DNA of 64,000 bases. It comes from DATCKG01 sp036562385. GTDB taxonomy: Bacteria; Bacillota; Sulfobacillia; Symbiobacteriales; Symbiobacteriaceae. A program made the translations under genes and the position numbers. Of this stretch, positions 26,939 through 36,038 are shown in pieces. The stretch is taken from positions 1-64,000 of the forward strand of contig DATCKG010000112.1 of NCBI GenBank assembly GCA_036562385.1, read 5' to 3'. The notes under the pieces were generated by a model. The model was not told the DNA's origin. It saw only the letters and a program-made list of their open reading frames with translations, and ran no database searches. How positions within the stretch are numbered: position 1 is the first letter of the stretch; each line of letters begins with the position of its first letter.

Positions 26939-27331
26939 TTGTCGAAAGCGGACATGTACTTCGACTACCTCAAGGAAGAAGGATACCTGCCCCGGTACGA
27001 CGAGGATGGCGACATTGTCTTCAAGGCGGAGGGGGTCACTTACCTGCTCTTCGCCTCGGAGGATGATCCGGAGTATTTCCGCCTGGCCCTGCCGGCTTTC
27101 TGGCGGATCGACGATGAGCAGGAGCGGCAGCGGGTGCTGGCCGCCGCCGCCCAGGTAAATGCCGAACTGAAGGTCATCAAGATCTACCCGGTGGGAAACA
27201 ACACCTGGGCTTCCGTGGAACTGCTCTTCGCTTCGCCGGAACAGTTCAAGCCCATCTTCAAGCGGGCCCTGCGGATTCTGCGCCACGGGGCCGGCCGGTT
27301 TACGGAGATCATGCACTCGGCGGTGCAGTAG
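26939..27331 (+). CDS. YbjN-domain (type III secretion chaperone-like fold) protein
   Basis: This is a 130-residue soluble protein with the YbjN pattern: a short amphipathic helix (YFDYLKEEGYLPRYDEDGDIVFK), a beta-sheet with VTYLLFASEDDPEYFRL, and a C-terminal helix (FKPIFKRALRILRHGAGRF). The TTG start at 26939 is chosen because GAGGAGG precedes it at 8 nt. The gene follows the GldFG fusion by 110 nt on the same strand. The molecular role of the family is not established. Confidence 0.7.
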   Translation: MSKADMYFDYLKEEGYLPRYDEDGDIVFKAEGVTYLLFASEDDPEYFRLALPAFWRIDDEQERQRVLAAAAQVNAELKVIKIYPVGNNTWASVELLFASPEQFKPIFKRALRILRHGAGRFTEIMHSAVQ

Positions 27332-27459
27332 GTCGGATTCTCTCGAAACTCCTGGTACAGGCAGACTTCTTACCAGCACAGCCTTCTTGCCACCAACTGT
27401 AACGGTTTCCAGCCGATCACGCGGAGCCCAGGCGTGAGCGGCTCTGCCGCTGAACCAGA

Positions 27460-27490
27460 AGAACCGCCCCGGTGTCGGAGGCGGTTCTTT
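27460..27490 (+). terminator. Rho-independent terminator after the YbjN gene
   Basis: AGAACCGCC (27460-27468) pairs with GGCGGTTCT (27480-27488) and is followed by TTCTTGT. It lies about 130 nt after the YbjN stop and about 105 nt before the DUF169 start. The 27332-27595 spacer otherwise shows nothing recognisable. Confidence 0.75.
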
Positions 27491-27595
27491 CTTGTATCAG
27501 CGAAGCCAGGCGGCGCAGGCGTCGGATACCAACAGGAAAAGAGACGGATTATCATGAAAAGACATACCAATCTGTTGATGATGGGAGGAATGGAC

Positions 27596-28420
27596 ATGAG
27601 CGAAGCAACCCTGCCGGAACCCCGGGCGGTGGCCGCCGTCCTGGATCGTTATGTGCGGCCCGACACCTTCCCCGTGGGCATCCGGGTCTTCCGCAAGGGT
27701 GAACCCCTGCCGCCCCGGGTGCGCCGGCCCAAGGCCGACCTGGGCATTCCGATCAGCATCTGCCAGGGGATCAGCATGGCCCGGCGCTACGGGTGGAGCA
27801 TCGCCATGGGTGCGGAGGATCTGATCTGTCCCATCGCCCAGGTGGCCTTCGGGTATCAGCCGGCGATCCAGTACTACACCGAAGGGAACCTGGCCGCGGG
27901 CATGTACGTGGAGACCTGCGCACAGGGCCGCCTGACGGAGCAGGAGGTGCCCAAGTTCGACCTGGACCCGTCCCGGGTCGTGGTGGTGGCGCCCCTGGAG
28001 CGATGCACCTTCCAGCCCGAGACCCTGCTGGTGTACGGGAACTCGGCCCAGGTGATGCGACTGGTGACCGCCGCCCTCTGGAAGACCGGCGGGGCCATCA
28101 CCTCCACCACCTCCGGCCGGGCGGACTGTGCCGATATCGTCATCCGCACGGCTCAGGAAGGAAAACCTCAGTTCATTCTGCCCTGCCTGGGCGATCGGAT
28201 TTTCGGCCAGACCCAGGATACGGAGATGGCCTTCACTACCCCATGGAACCGGGTGCCGGAACTGCTGGAGGGGCTGGAGGGGACCCACCGGGGCGGGGTC
28301 AGGTATCCGATCCCCCACTTCCTCCGGTACACGCCCCAGTTCCCGGAGACCTATCAGAAACTGCAGGCGCTGTGGGAGACGGGCCCCGAAGGGACCGATC
28401 CAACAACTCCGCAAGACTGA
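27596..28420 (+). CDS. DUF169 family protein
   Basis: This is a 274-residue protein of the DUF169 type, whose biochemical function is unknown. Typical segments are FPVGIRVFRKGEPLP, CQGISMARRYGWSI and PLERCTFQPETLLVYGN. Conserved cysteines occur in ICQGIS, LICPIAQ, and ADCADIV. The ATG at 27596 is chosen because GGGAGG lies 7 nt upstream; an in-frame ATG 42 nt earlier has no comparable site. The 3' end overlaps the convergent glcF gene by 122 bp. Confidence 0.75.
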   Translation: MSEATLPEPRAVAAVLDRYVRPDTFPVGIRVFRKGEPLPPRVRRPKADLGIPISICQGISMARRYGWSIAMGAEDLICPIAQVAFGYQPAIQYYTEGNLAAGMYVETCAQGRLTEQEVPKFDLDPSRVVVVAPLERCTFQPETLLVYGNSAQVMRLVTAALWKTGGAITSTTSGRADCADIVIRTAQEGKPQFILPCLGDRIFGQTQDTEMAFTTPWNRVPELLEGLEGTHRGGVRYPIPHFLRYTPQFPETYQKLQALWETGPEGTDPTTPQD

Positions 28421-29702
28421 GGACTTCGACCTGACCCTCCAGCCCCGCCTGCTGCACGCCCAGGCGAAGCTGCAGATAGCAGCCGGGATTGGCGGTGACC
28501 ACCACCTGGGCGCCGGTCTCGGCCACGCGGGCCATCTTCTCCCGCAGGACCCGGTCCGCCATCTCCGGGTGCACCAGGTTGTAGATGCCGGCGCTGCCGC
28601 AGCACCGGTCCGCCCCGTTCATCTCCCGGTACCGGATGCCGGGGATGGTGCGGATGAGGTCCCGGGGCTGCCGCCGGACCTTCTGGCCGTGAACCAGGTG
28701 GCAGGAGTCCTGGTAGGTGACCGTAAGGGGCAGGGGCGACAGGGCATCCGCGGGCAACCCCACCTCCGCCAGCCACTGGGAGAAATCCATCACCCGGGCG
28801 GAGAAGGCCCGCGCCCGCTCTGCCCATTCGGGGTTGTCGCGCAACAGGTGGGCGTACTCCTTCAGGTGGGCGCCGCAGCCCCCGGCATGGGTCACGATGG
28901 GGCCGGGGTACCGCTCAAATGCTGCGATGTTCTTTCGGGCGAGCCTCCGGGCGGTTTCCAGGTCGCCGCTGTGCGCGTGCAGGGCGCCGCAGCAGACCTG
29001 CCCGGCCGGCACGATGCAGCGGGCGCCGGCGGCCGTCAGCACCCGGATGGCCGCCTCGTTCTGATGAAACAGGAAAGCATCCTGGATACAGCCTCGGAAG
29101 AAAAGCACCGTCTGGCCGTTGGGGGCCTGACCGGCCTTTTCCTCACCGGTGCCACCGGATAGGACACGAGCTGTCCGGTAAGCCCGGGCTGCCCGGTAAG
29201 GCCGGGCCGGGTGGATGCGCGGCAGCGCCCTGGCGAGATCCCCGAAAGCGCCGGGCAGCAGGCGCAGCAGGCCCAGCCGCTGGGCCAGGGCGGCAAGCCA
29301 CCCCACGGCCCGCAGGGGGCCGGGATAGGGGATCAGGTGGCGCAGGCCAAATCGGATCAGGCGCCCCGGAGGCTTCAGCGGTGCGGTCAGCACCCGCACC
29401 TCCTCCAGAAGGCGGCCGTACCGGACGCCGCTGGGGCAGGCGGACTCGCAGGCCCGGCAGCCCAGGCACAGGTCCAGGGGCTCCGCCAGGCCCTCATCCA
29501 GAGGAAGCTTTCCCTCCGCCAGGGCCCGCATCAAGGTCAGGCGGCCCCGTGGGGAAAGGGTTTCCAGCCCCGTCTCCCGATAGGTAGGGCAGGCCTGGGC
29601 GCAGAAACCGCAGTGAACGCAGCGGAGGAGCCCTTCATAATCCAGCCCGGAGATGGCGGGCCGCAGGGGCGGGGGTTCGGGAACAGACCAGGACTTACTC
29701 AT
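28299..29702 (-). CDS. glcF: Glycolate oxidase iron-sulfur subunit (GlcF-like)
   Basis: This 467-residue protein has two N-terminal 4Fe-4S sets (CVHCGFCAQACPTY near residue 28 and CLGCRACESACPSG near 80) and two CCG domains (CCGALHAH and CCGSAGIYN). It passes electrons from a GlcD-type flavoprotein to the quinone pool. It overlaps the glcD stop by 8 nt. The last 40 residues (after LLDRSLRG) are low-complexity and lie in the 122-bp convergent overlap with the DUF169 gene, so the natural stop may have been lost and the tail extended. Confidence 0.88.
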   Translation of the reverse strand: MSKSWSVPEPPPLRPAISGLDYEGLLRCVHCGFCAQACPTYRETGLETLSPRGRLTLMRALAEGKLPLDEGLAEPLDLCLGCRACESACPSGVRYGRLLEEVRVLTAPLKPPGRLIRFGLRHLIPYPGPLRAVGWLAALAQRLGLLRLLPGAFGDLARALPRIHPARPYRAARAYRTARVLSGGTGEEKAGQAPNGQTVLFFRGCIQDAFLFHQNEAAIRVLTAAGARCIVPAGQVCCGALHAHSGDLETARRLARKNIAAFERYPGPIVTHAGGCGAHLKEYAHLLRDNPEWAERARAFSARVMDFSQWLAEVGLPADALSPLPLTVTYQDSCHLVHGQKVRRQPRDLIRTIPGIRYREMNGADRCCGSAGIYNLVHPEMADRVLREKMARVAETGAQVVVTANPGCYLQLRLGVQQAGLEGQVEVLSLAELLDRSLRGPSPTAPAVSDRSPGTGACTGGSGGSDT

Positions 29703-31059
29703 CGAGACGCATCTTCCCCGGGTTCAAGATTCCGTCCGGATCCAGGGCCCGCTTGATCCGGCGCATGACGTCGATGCCGGTCTCCCCCACCTCCATCTCC
29801 AGGTAGGGGGCCTTCAGGGTGCCGATGCCGTGCTCGCCGGAAAGGGTACCGCCCAGTTCCAGTGCGATCCGGGCGATCTCCTCCAGGACCTGCTCCACCT
29901 TGGCCATCTCCTCCCGGTCCCTGAGGTCGGTGACCACGTTGGGGTGGATGTTGCCGTCGCCGATGTGGCCGTAGATGGCCATGGTCAGGCCGGTCTTTTC
30001 CCGCAGGTACTGAATCCGGCGGATCAGTTCCGGAATCCGGGAGGGAGGCACCGCCACGTCCTCGCCGATCTTGGTGGGCTTTACCTGGGTGATCGCGGTG
30101 CTGATGGACCGGCGGGCCCGCCAGAGTTCCTGGGCCTCCTCGGGCGTCCGGGCAATCCGGACCTCGGAGGCCCCCAGTTCCCGGCAGATGGCCGCGACGG
30201 TGTCCGCCTGCCGCTGCACCGCCTCCCGGAAGCCGTCCACGCTGATCACCAGCACCGCCTCCGCCTCCACCGGCAGCCCCAGGTGCAGGTAGTTCTCCAC
30301 CACCCTAAGGGAAAGCTGGTCCATGATCTCCAGGGTGGCCGGCGTCACCCCCCGGGCCACCAGGGCGGCGTTGGTTTCGGCGGCATCCTCCAGCCGCGGA
30401 AAGACCGCCATCAGCGTCTGGGTGGCCTCCGGCCTGGGCACCAGCCTGAGCGTCGCCTCCGTGACCACCCCCAGAGTCCCCTCTGAGCCCACCATCAGGC
30501 GGGTGAGGTCGTAGCCCGTCACGTTCTTCACCGTGCGGCCGCCGGTCCGGAGCACCCGGCCGTCGGCCAGGACCACCTCCAGCCCCAGCACGTAATCCCG
30601 GGTGACCCCGTACTTGAAGCAGCGGGGCCCCCCTGCGTTTTCGGCGATGTTGCCACCGATGGTGGACACCTGGGAGGAGGCAGGATCCGGCGGGTAAAAG
30701 AGGCCCGCCGCCTCGGCCGCCTGCTGCAGGTGCGCGGTGATGACGCCGGGCTCCACCACCGCGATCAGATTCTTGCGATCAATCTCCTTGATGCGGTTCA
30801 TGCGGGTGAGGGACAGGACGATGCCCCCCTTGGGAAGGGCACCGCCGGACAGTCCCGTCCCGGCGCCCCGGGGCGTCACCGGCACCTTGTGCCGAGAAGC
30901 GATCCGCATCACCGCAGCCACCTCGGCGGTGCTCTCCGGCAGCACCACCGCCTCCGGGCGCCCGACATGGTAGGTGGCGTCCAGGGCGTAGCAGAGCAGG
31001 GCCTGCGGCGACGTCAGCACCCGCCCGGGCCCCAGCGCCTCCTCCAGTTCCGCAATCAC
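29695..31059 (-). CDS. glcD: FAD-linked oxidase (GlcD/D-lactate dehydrogenase type)
   Basis: This 454-residue FAD-binding PCMH-type oxidase has TPRGAGTGLSGGALP near residue 62, PPDPASSQVSTIGGNIAENAGG near 120 and the C-terminal GHIGDGNIHPN and GEHGIGTLK motifs. It oxidises glycolate, D-lactate or a similar 2-hydroxy acid together with GlcF. The given start is GTG at 31059. A CTG at 31071 (reading LDKAVIAELEEAL) is better spaced from GGGGGAGGGG, so the true N-terminus may be 4 residues longer. Substrate is not decided by the sequence. Confidence 0.88.
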   Translation of the reverse strand: MIAELEEALGPGRVLTSPQALLCYALDATYHVGRPEAVVLPESTAEVAAVMRIASRHKVPVTPRGAGTGLSGGALPKGGIVLSLTRMNRIKEIDRKNLIAVVEPGVITAHLQQAAEAAGLFYPPDPASSQVSTIGGNIAENAGGPRCFKYGVTRDYVLGLEVVLADGRVLRTGGRTVKNVTGYDLTRLMVGSEGTLGVVTEATLRLVPRPEATQTLMAVFPRLEDAAETNAALVARGVTPATLEIMDQLSLRVVENYLHLGLPVEAEAVLVISVDGFREAVQRQADTVAAICRELGASEVRIARTPEEAQELWRARRSISTAITQVKPTKIGEDVAVPPSRIPELIRRIQYLREKTGLTMAIYGHIGDGNIHPNVVTDLRDREEMAKVEQVLEEIARIALELGGTLSGEHGIGTLKAPYLEMEVGETGIDVMRRIKRALDPDGILNPGKMRLDE

Positions 31060-31095
31060 TGCCTTGTCCAGTGAAACCCCTCCCCCTGAGTAGAA

Positions 31096-31120
31096 GCGCT
31101 CCGGCCAAGGGCCGGAGCGC
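31096..31120 (-). terminator. Hairpin between stalk-domain protein and glcD
   Basis: GCGCTCCGGC (31096-31105) pairs perfectly with GCCGGAGCGC (31111-31120). On the minus strand it is followed by TTCTACT, a weak U-tract, and can end the upstream gene. Confidence 0.65.
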
Positions 31121-31183
31121 CATCATGCGCATATGATTCAGGTCTACCTATTTCCCCAGACAGGCTGAAAGAACGCCTCGCTA

Positions 31184-32485
31184 CTAGGCAGCGGGAGCCT
31201 CTTCAGCGGGGGCCTCCACGGGAGCCTCGCTGTCGGGCTGCCCCTCAGTAGGCTGCTCCTCAGCAGGCTGCTCCTCGGCAGGCTCCTCGGCCGGGATCTC
31301 TTCCGCCGGCTCCTCCGCGGCCGGTTCCTCACCGGTTTCGCCGGTGATCTCCGGCGGGAAGATCACGGGCTCCTCATTGGGCTGGAACCAGAACTCACCC
31401 GCAGCAAAGCTCACCATGACGGGAGCGCCCTTGACGTCCAGGAGAGGCATGGACATGGCCATCGTGGTGTTGACCTTGTGGGTGAAGCCGTTCTCATCCA
31501 GCCAGTAGGTCAGCACGAACCGCTCCAGGGTAACGTCCGTGGGGATCTCCATGTTCTCCCCGGGCACCGTAAACACCATGGTGAAGAACGGAGAATTGGT
31601 GAGATTCAGGCTCACCTTGAAGGTGTGGACACCGTCCAGGTCCTCCTCACCCACCACGAAAGCCTCACCGTCGGCCAGGATCTGCTCGCCCAGCCGGGTC
31701 AGCGCCACGGGGTCCAGGGAGAAATCGCCGGGCAGGCCCAGCATGGAGGTAGCCTCGCCCAACTCCGCCACATCCACCTTGAACCAGCCCTGGTCCGGCA
31801 GGTTCAACCAGATCTCGCCCTGATAGAGCGCGGTCTGGGTGGTGAAGGTCTCGCCTTCCATGGTGGCCTCAACGGTCACCAGCCCATCCTGCCCGTAGGT
31901 CTGAACCTCCATGGTGCTGCTGACGGACGGCATGACAGGCAGGTCCAGCCCCTCCGGCACATCCCGGAAGGACCAGGACATGGTCATCCGCCCCGTGCCC
32001 TTCACGCCAACAGGCTGAGCCTCCCGGGACTTCCGCAGCAGCGCCCACGCCAGGTCAGACAGGGGGCCCGGCGGCTCCACCGAAGCGGTCCGGGTCTCCT
32101 GGTTCCACGAGACCTGGGCGCCCAGATGCTCGGAAACGAACCGCAGCGGTACCACAGTGCGGTCGTTCACGATCCGGGCCGGCACGTCCAGCTTGACCTC
32201 CCGGCCGTTGACCACCGCGATGTCGGAGCCGATGGTCAGTTCCAGGGTCTTGGGCCACTTGGACAGCGTGACCTTCTGGCTTGCCTGGTCCCAGGTCACG
32301 TCAAACCCCAGCCGTTCCGCCAAGGCACGGACAGGCACCAGAGTCCGGCCGTTCTCGATGAACGGGGCCACGTCAGCGACCAATTCCTGGCCGGCCACCT
32401 CCACCCGGACCTGAGGGGCCGCCGCCACCGGCGCTGACAGGGTCACCACGAGGGCCGCTGCCAGGGATGCAAACCACTTGCGCAC
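31184..32485 (-). CDS. Secreted protein with copper-amine-oxidase-like (stalk) domain
   Basis: This 433-residue exported protein has a signal peptide (LAAALVVTLSAPVAAA), then a Cu_amine_oxidN1 stalk domain (about 25-135) with two repeats such as RTLVPVRALAERLGFDVTW and RTVVPLRFVSEHLGAQVSW. A middle beta-rich domain (about 140-375) resembles DUF6612/lipoprotein-localisation-type folds. The last 55 residues are a Glu/Pro/Ala repeat built on EEPAEE and EEQPAEEQP units, a likely disordered cell-wall tail. Despite the domain name there is no copper oxidase activity. GTG start after GGGAGG. Confidence 0.75.
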   Translation of the reverse strand: MRKWFASLAAALVVTLSAPVAAAPQVRVEVAGQELVADVAPFIENGRTLVPVRALAERLGFDVTWDQASQKVTLSKWPKTLELTIGSDIAVVNGREVKLDVPARIVNDRTVVPLRFVSEHLGAQVSWNQETRTASVEPPGPLSDLAWALLRKSREAQPVGVKGTGRMTMSWSFRDVPEGLDLPVMPSVSSTMEVQTYGQDGLVTVEATMEGETFTTQTALYQGEIWLNLPDQGWFKVDVAELGEATSMLGLPGDFSLDPVALTRLGEQILADGEAFVVGEEDLDGVHTFKVSLNLTNSPFFTMVFTVPGENMEIPTDVTLERFVLTYWLDENGFTHKVNTTMAMSMPLLDVKGAPVMVSFAAGEFWFQPNEEPVIFPPEITGETGEEPAAEEPAEEIPAEEPAEEQPAEEQPTEGQPDSEAPVEAPAEEAPAA

Positions 32486-32540
32486 CCTTCTTCATTCCTC
32501 CCTTCTACTTTTTTGCCCTTGTTAGGGCTAAAGTTGTGAC

Positions 32541-32568
32541 AATTTACGGTGGTTCCCATGTTTGTCAA
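32541..32568 (-). promoter_or_regulatory. Promoter of the stalk-domain protein gene
   Basis: TTGACA (32563-32568) and TAAATT (32541-32546) on the minus strand are 16 bp apart, about 55 nt upstream of the GTG start. Confidence 0.65.
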
Positions 32569-32618
32569 TACGACGGATAAGCCATTGTTCCTCCCCCTAT
32601 CGGGCTATCCGAATAACG

Positions 32619-32647
32619 CAAAAACGGAGAGCACTTGTGCCCTCCGT
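32619..32647 (-). terminator. Terminator after the yitT-like gene
   Basis: ACGGAGAGCAC (32624-32634) pairs with GTGCCCTCCGT (32637-32647) with one mismatch. On the minus strand it is followed by TTTTGC, a clear U-tract. It ends the SDR-yitT transcript. Confidence 0.85.
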
Positions 32648-32753
32648 CTTGTACCTGCCCCTGCCGGCGGCCGCCAGGCTGCGGCACCAGCCAATCTGAT
32701 CCCTCAGCGCACACAGGCAGAAACTCGTGCACCCTCCGTTCTTGTCCCAATTC

Positions 32754-33611
32754 CTATGTAGTACTTCCGCGGGCCCGTTTCAGCAGGCTGTACCCGTGGA
32801 AACGGCCGAAGACCTCGTCAGTGCTCAGCACCACCAGGAAAGCGCCCGGGTCCACCGCCGCCACGATTTCCTTGCACTGGGCAAGTTCATAGCGAGTCAC
32901 TGTGCAGAGCAGGATCTTTCGCGGCGCCCCGCTGTACGCGCCGGTGGCGTCGAGGATGGTGACCCCTCGGACCATTTCTTCGTTGACCCGGCGGGCGATC
33001 TGCTCGGCCTTGTCAGTCACCACCAAGATCGTTTTCTTGCTGGTGGCGGCGGTGACGGCATCCACCATCTTGCCGGAGACGAACATCGCAATCAACGTGT
33101 ACAGGACGACCTTCAGGTCGTTGTGCAGTCCCGCCAGGCTCACGATCACCGCGTTGACCGCCAGCATCACGTCGCCGGCGGGAATCGAGTAGCGCCGGTT
33201 CAGGGCCACCGCCAGCACATCCAACCCGCCGGTGGAACCCCCGCTGCGGATGGCCAGGCCGGTGCCAGCGCCGAGCACGATGCCGCCGAAGATGGCGTTG
33301 AGCATCTGGTCATCGGGGATCACGGCCTGCACCGGCAGCACCGCCAGAATACCGCTGAGGCTGACAATCCCCAATACCGTGAGGAGCAGAAACTTACGGC
33401 CCAAATACTTCTGGCCCCATAAGAGGATCGGAATGTTGTAGACCAGCACCTGAAGGCCCGTCGACCAGCCGAAGATCTGCCACAGCAGCAGGGCAACACC
33501 GCCCACCCCGCCGCTTACCAGGTGATGCGGCCCGAAAAACCACTGGTAGGCAACCGCCACCAGGAAGTTTCCCAGGATGACGTTCAACACTTGCCACGCC
33601 GCATGCATCAT
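32754..33611 (-). CDS. YitT family membrane protein
   Basis: This is a 285-residue protein with five to six transmembrane spans in the first 190 residues (YitT_membrane/DUF161) and a C-terminal DUF2179 domain (about 200-280). Typical motifs are GPHHLVSGGVGG near residue 27 and RSGGSTGGLDVLA near 122. The family is widespread in Firmicutes, and no transport substrate is established. The start is one of two adjacent ATGs. It follows the SDR gene by 34 nt on the same strand and ends in a good terminator. Confidence 0.88.
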   Translation of the reverse strand: MMHAAWQVLNVILGNFLVAVAYQWFFGPHHLVSGGVGGVALLLWQIFGWSTGLQVLVYNIPILLWGQKYLGRKFLLLTVLGIVSLSGILAVLPVQAVIPDDQMLNAIFGGIVLGAGTGLAIRSGGSTGGLDVLAVALNRRYSIPAGDVMLAVNAVIVSLAGLHNDLKVVLYTLIAMFVSGKMVDAVTAATSKKTILVVTDKAEQIARRVNEEMVRGVTILDATGAYSGAPRKILLCTVTRYELAQCKEIVAAVDPGAFLVVLSTDEVFGRFHGYSLLKRARGSTT

Positions 33612-33645
33612 GTGTCACCTGTCCGTTTCGTGTTGCTGGTACCGC

Positions 33646-34389
33646 TCACATCACCACACCTCCGTTGGGGCTCCAGACCTGGCCGGTGATGAAGCCTGCG
33701 CCGGGGCTGGCGAGGAAACGAACCACCGCGGCGATCTCCTCCGGGGTGCCCAGTCGGCCCACCGGCGTATGGGCCAGCCATTCCTGCAGAGCCGGCCCCG
33801 TCAGATCCTTGTTCATCTCCGTGGCCACCGCCCCCGGTGCCACGCAGTTGACCGTGATACCAAAGCCCCCGACCTCCCGGGCCAGCGCCCGGGTAAACCC
33901 GATCTGGCCGGCTTTGGCGGTGCTGTAAGCCACCTCGCCGGCGGCGCCGCTGATGCCCCAGATGGAACTGATGTTGATAATGCGCCCGTAGCGCCGTTCG
34001 ATCATGCCGGGCAGCGCCGCGCGGGTGCAGACGAACATGCCCCGCAGGTGCACCGCCATCAGCCGGTCCCATTCCTCCACCGTCGTGTCCACCAATAGCT
34101 TCTCCAGGGCGATGCCTGCGTTGTTGACCAGGATATCCAGCCGCCCGAAGCGGGAAATGGTCTCTTCCACCATCCGGGTGCAGTCGGCAGGATTGGCCAC
34201 ATCCCCCTGGCAGGCAAAGGCGCGGCCGCCGCGCCCGGTGATCTCGGCCACCACCGCCTCCGCGGCCTGCTGCCGCTCACGGTACACCACGGTCACCGCC
34301 GCCCCGGCCTCGGCCAGCGCCAGTGCCACCGCCCGGCCAATGCCGCGGGAGGCGCCGGTCACCAAAGCTGCCTGACCAACCAGCTCCAT
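33646..34389 (-). CDS. SDR family oxidoreductase (FabG-like)
   Basis: This is a 247-residue classical short-chain dehydrogenase. The cofactor motif is TGASRGIG (residues 11-18), with NNAG near 90, the catalytic serine in INISSIWG near 140 and the YSTAK tyrosine/lysine near 153. The sequence is close to 3-oxoacyl-ACP reductases such as FabG and YmfI. The gene is not next to other fatty-acid genes, so the substrate is uncertain. It is probably co-transcribed with the yitT-like gene. Confidence 0.85.
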   Translation of the reverse strand: MELVGQAALVTGASRGIGRAVALALAEAGAAVTVVYRERQQAAEAVVAEITGRGGRAFACQGDVANPADCTRMVEETISRFGRLDILVNNAGIALEKLLVDTTVEEWDRLMAVHLRGMFVCTRAALPGMIERRYGRIINISSIWGISGAAGEVAYSTAKAGQIGFTRALAREVGGFGITVNCVAPGAVATEMNKDLTGPALQEWLAHTPVGRLGTPEEIAAVVRFLASPGAGFITGQVWSPNGGVVM

Positions 34390-34562
34390 CCAGATTCCCC
34401 TTCCTTTCCCACTGGCTCGTGCACAGGGTCACGTTCACGCCGCATGATGTTACCACCCCACGATGATACCGTCCAGCGTCCTTTGGGCATCAGCGTGCCC
34501 GAGTGTGCTCACACTAACAACCAGCGACTTTGGAAGAGAGCCGAAAGGAGAGGGTCCGCATC

Positions 34563-36038
34563 ATGTCATTCTGGCGAGGAGTGCTGTGGGGCGCCGCCGG
34601 CACCGTTGCCGGGGCCGGGCTGGTAGGAGGTCTGCTGACCAGGCGGGTCACCCGGGGCCTCATGCACCGGGCCGCGGCCAGGGTCACCGGCGAGATCATG
34701 GAAACGGGTAAGTATGACGCCAACATGGCCGAAATGTTCACCGCCATGGTGGGCCGCCATCCCAGGGTGCTGCTGGAAACGGCCCTGCGGGCCGAGCGCG
34801 GCCAGGCGATCTCCCGCCCGCTGTTTACCACCAAACGCTTCATTCATTTCGATGACCTCATGTTTATTCCCGCACAACTTTCCACTCTGCCCACCGACGA
34901 AAACCAGCGCATCGACCTGACCACCGTGATCGGTCCCCGAGCAGGACGCCCACTGAAGCTGGACCTGCCCGTCTACATCTCGGGCATGGCCCTGGGGCTG
35001 TCCCTTTCCGACCGGTGCAAGATCGCCCTGGCCAAGGGCGCGGCGGCAGCGGGCACCGCCACCAATTCCGGGGAAGGGGGTTTCCATCCCCTGGAGCGAA
35101 AACACGCCAAGTACTATATCCTGCAATACACCCGGGGCGGATGGCCGGCGGATCCGGAGGTGTTCAGGCAGGCCGATGCCATCGAGATCCAGGTAGGCCA
35201 GGGCGCCCAGGCGGGCTCTCCCCAGTCCACCCCCGGCTGGAAGCTGACCGACGAGCAGCGCCGGGCACTGGGGCTTTCCGAAGGACAGGACGCCGTGATC
35301 CACAGCCGCTTCCCCGAAGTGGAGAAGCCCAGCGACTTCCGGAAGCTGGTAAGTCGCATCCGCAGCATGGCGGGTGAGATCCCGGTGGGCATCAAACTCG
35401 CGGCCGGACACCGCCTGGAAGACGACCTGGAAGTGGCCCTGGAGGCCGGCGTGGACTTCGTGACGGTGGATGGCGCCCAGGCCAGCAGCCACGCCGCTCA
35501 GCCGATCCTGCTGGACGATTTCGGTATTCCCAGCCTGATCGCTCTGTGCAGAGCCGCCCGAGTGCTGCAGGGCACCGGCGTGAGTCTGGTGGTCTCCGGC
35601 GGCTTCATGACGCCCGGGGAGATCCTCAAGGCGCTGGCCCTGGGAGCCGATGCGGTGGCGGTGGGCGCCGCCGCGGTCATGGCCGCGGTCCACGGCCAGT
35701 GGCAGAAGATTGCCCCCTTCGATCCCCCCACCTCCCTGGTCTGGCATGACGGCAAGCACCGGGACAAGTTCGACGTGGAGGAGGGCGCACGGGACGTGGC
35801 CAACTGGTTTGCCGCCGTGGCGGACGAACTGGTGACCGGTGTCCGGTCCGTGGGCAAACGTTCCGTCCACGAAGTGAGCCGGGAGGATCTGTGCGCTCTG
35901 ACCCCCGAAAGTGCCGCCATCACCGGACTCCCCCTGGCCTGGTATCCGCCGGGGGAAGAACCGGCCGGGATTCTGCAGTGGCCCGCCGCGCACTTTCAGG
36001 AGGCGACCGAATCACCAGCCCCCGGGCCGGTTCACTGA
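34563..36038 (+). CDS. FMN-binding glutamate synthase domain protein (membrane-anchored)
   Basis: This 491-residue protein has a hydrophobic N-terminus (GVLWGAAGTVAGAGLVGGLL) followed by the GltB2-type TIM barrel of glutamate synthase. Visible motifs are YISGMALGLSLSDRCKIALAKGA, ATNSGEGGFHP, QVGQGAQAGSPQSTPG, GIKLAAGHRLEDD and GGFMTPGEILKALALGADAV. The glutaminase domain and the cysteine set of the 3Fe-4S cluster are missing, so it is not a complete glutamate synthase. Related stand-alone proteins are of uncertain function. The ATG follows AAAGGAGAGGG. Confidence 0.82.
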   Translation: MSFWRGVLWGAAGTVAGAGLVGGLLTRRVTRGLMHRAAARVTGEIMETGKYDANMAEMFTAMVGRHPRVLLETALRAERGQAISRPLFTTKRFIHFDDLMFIPAQLSTLPTDENQRIDLTTVIGPRAGRPLKLDLPVYISGMALGLSLSDRCKIALAKGAAAAGTATNSGEGGFHPLERKHAKYYILQYTRGGWPADPEVFRQADAIEIQVGQGAQAGSPQSTPGWKLTDEQRRALGLSEGQDAVIHSRFPEVEKPSDFRKLVSRIRSMAGEIPVGIKLAAGHRLEDDLEVALEAGVDFVTVDGAQASSHAAQPILLDDFGIPSLIALCRAARVLQGTGVSLVVSGGFMTPGEILKALALGADAVAVGAAAVMAAVHGQWQKIAPFDPPTSLVWHDGKHRDKFDVEEGARDVANWFAAVADELVTGVRSVGKRSVHEVSREDLCALTPESAAITGLPLAWYPPGEEPAGILQWPAAHFQEATESPAPGPVH

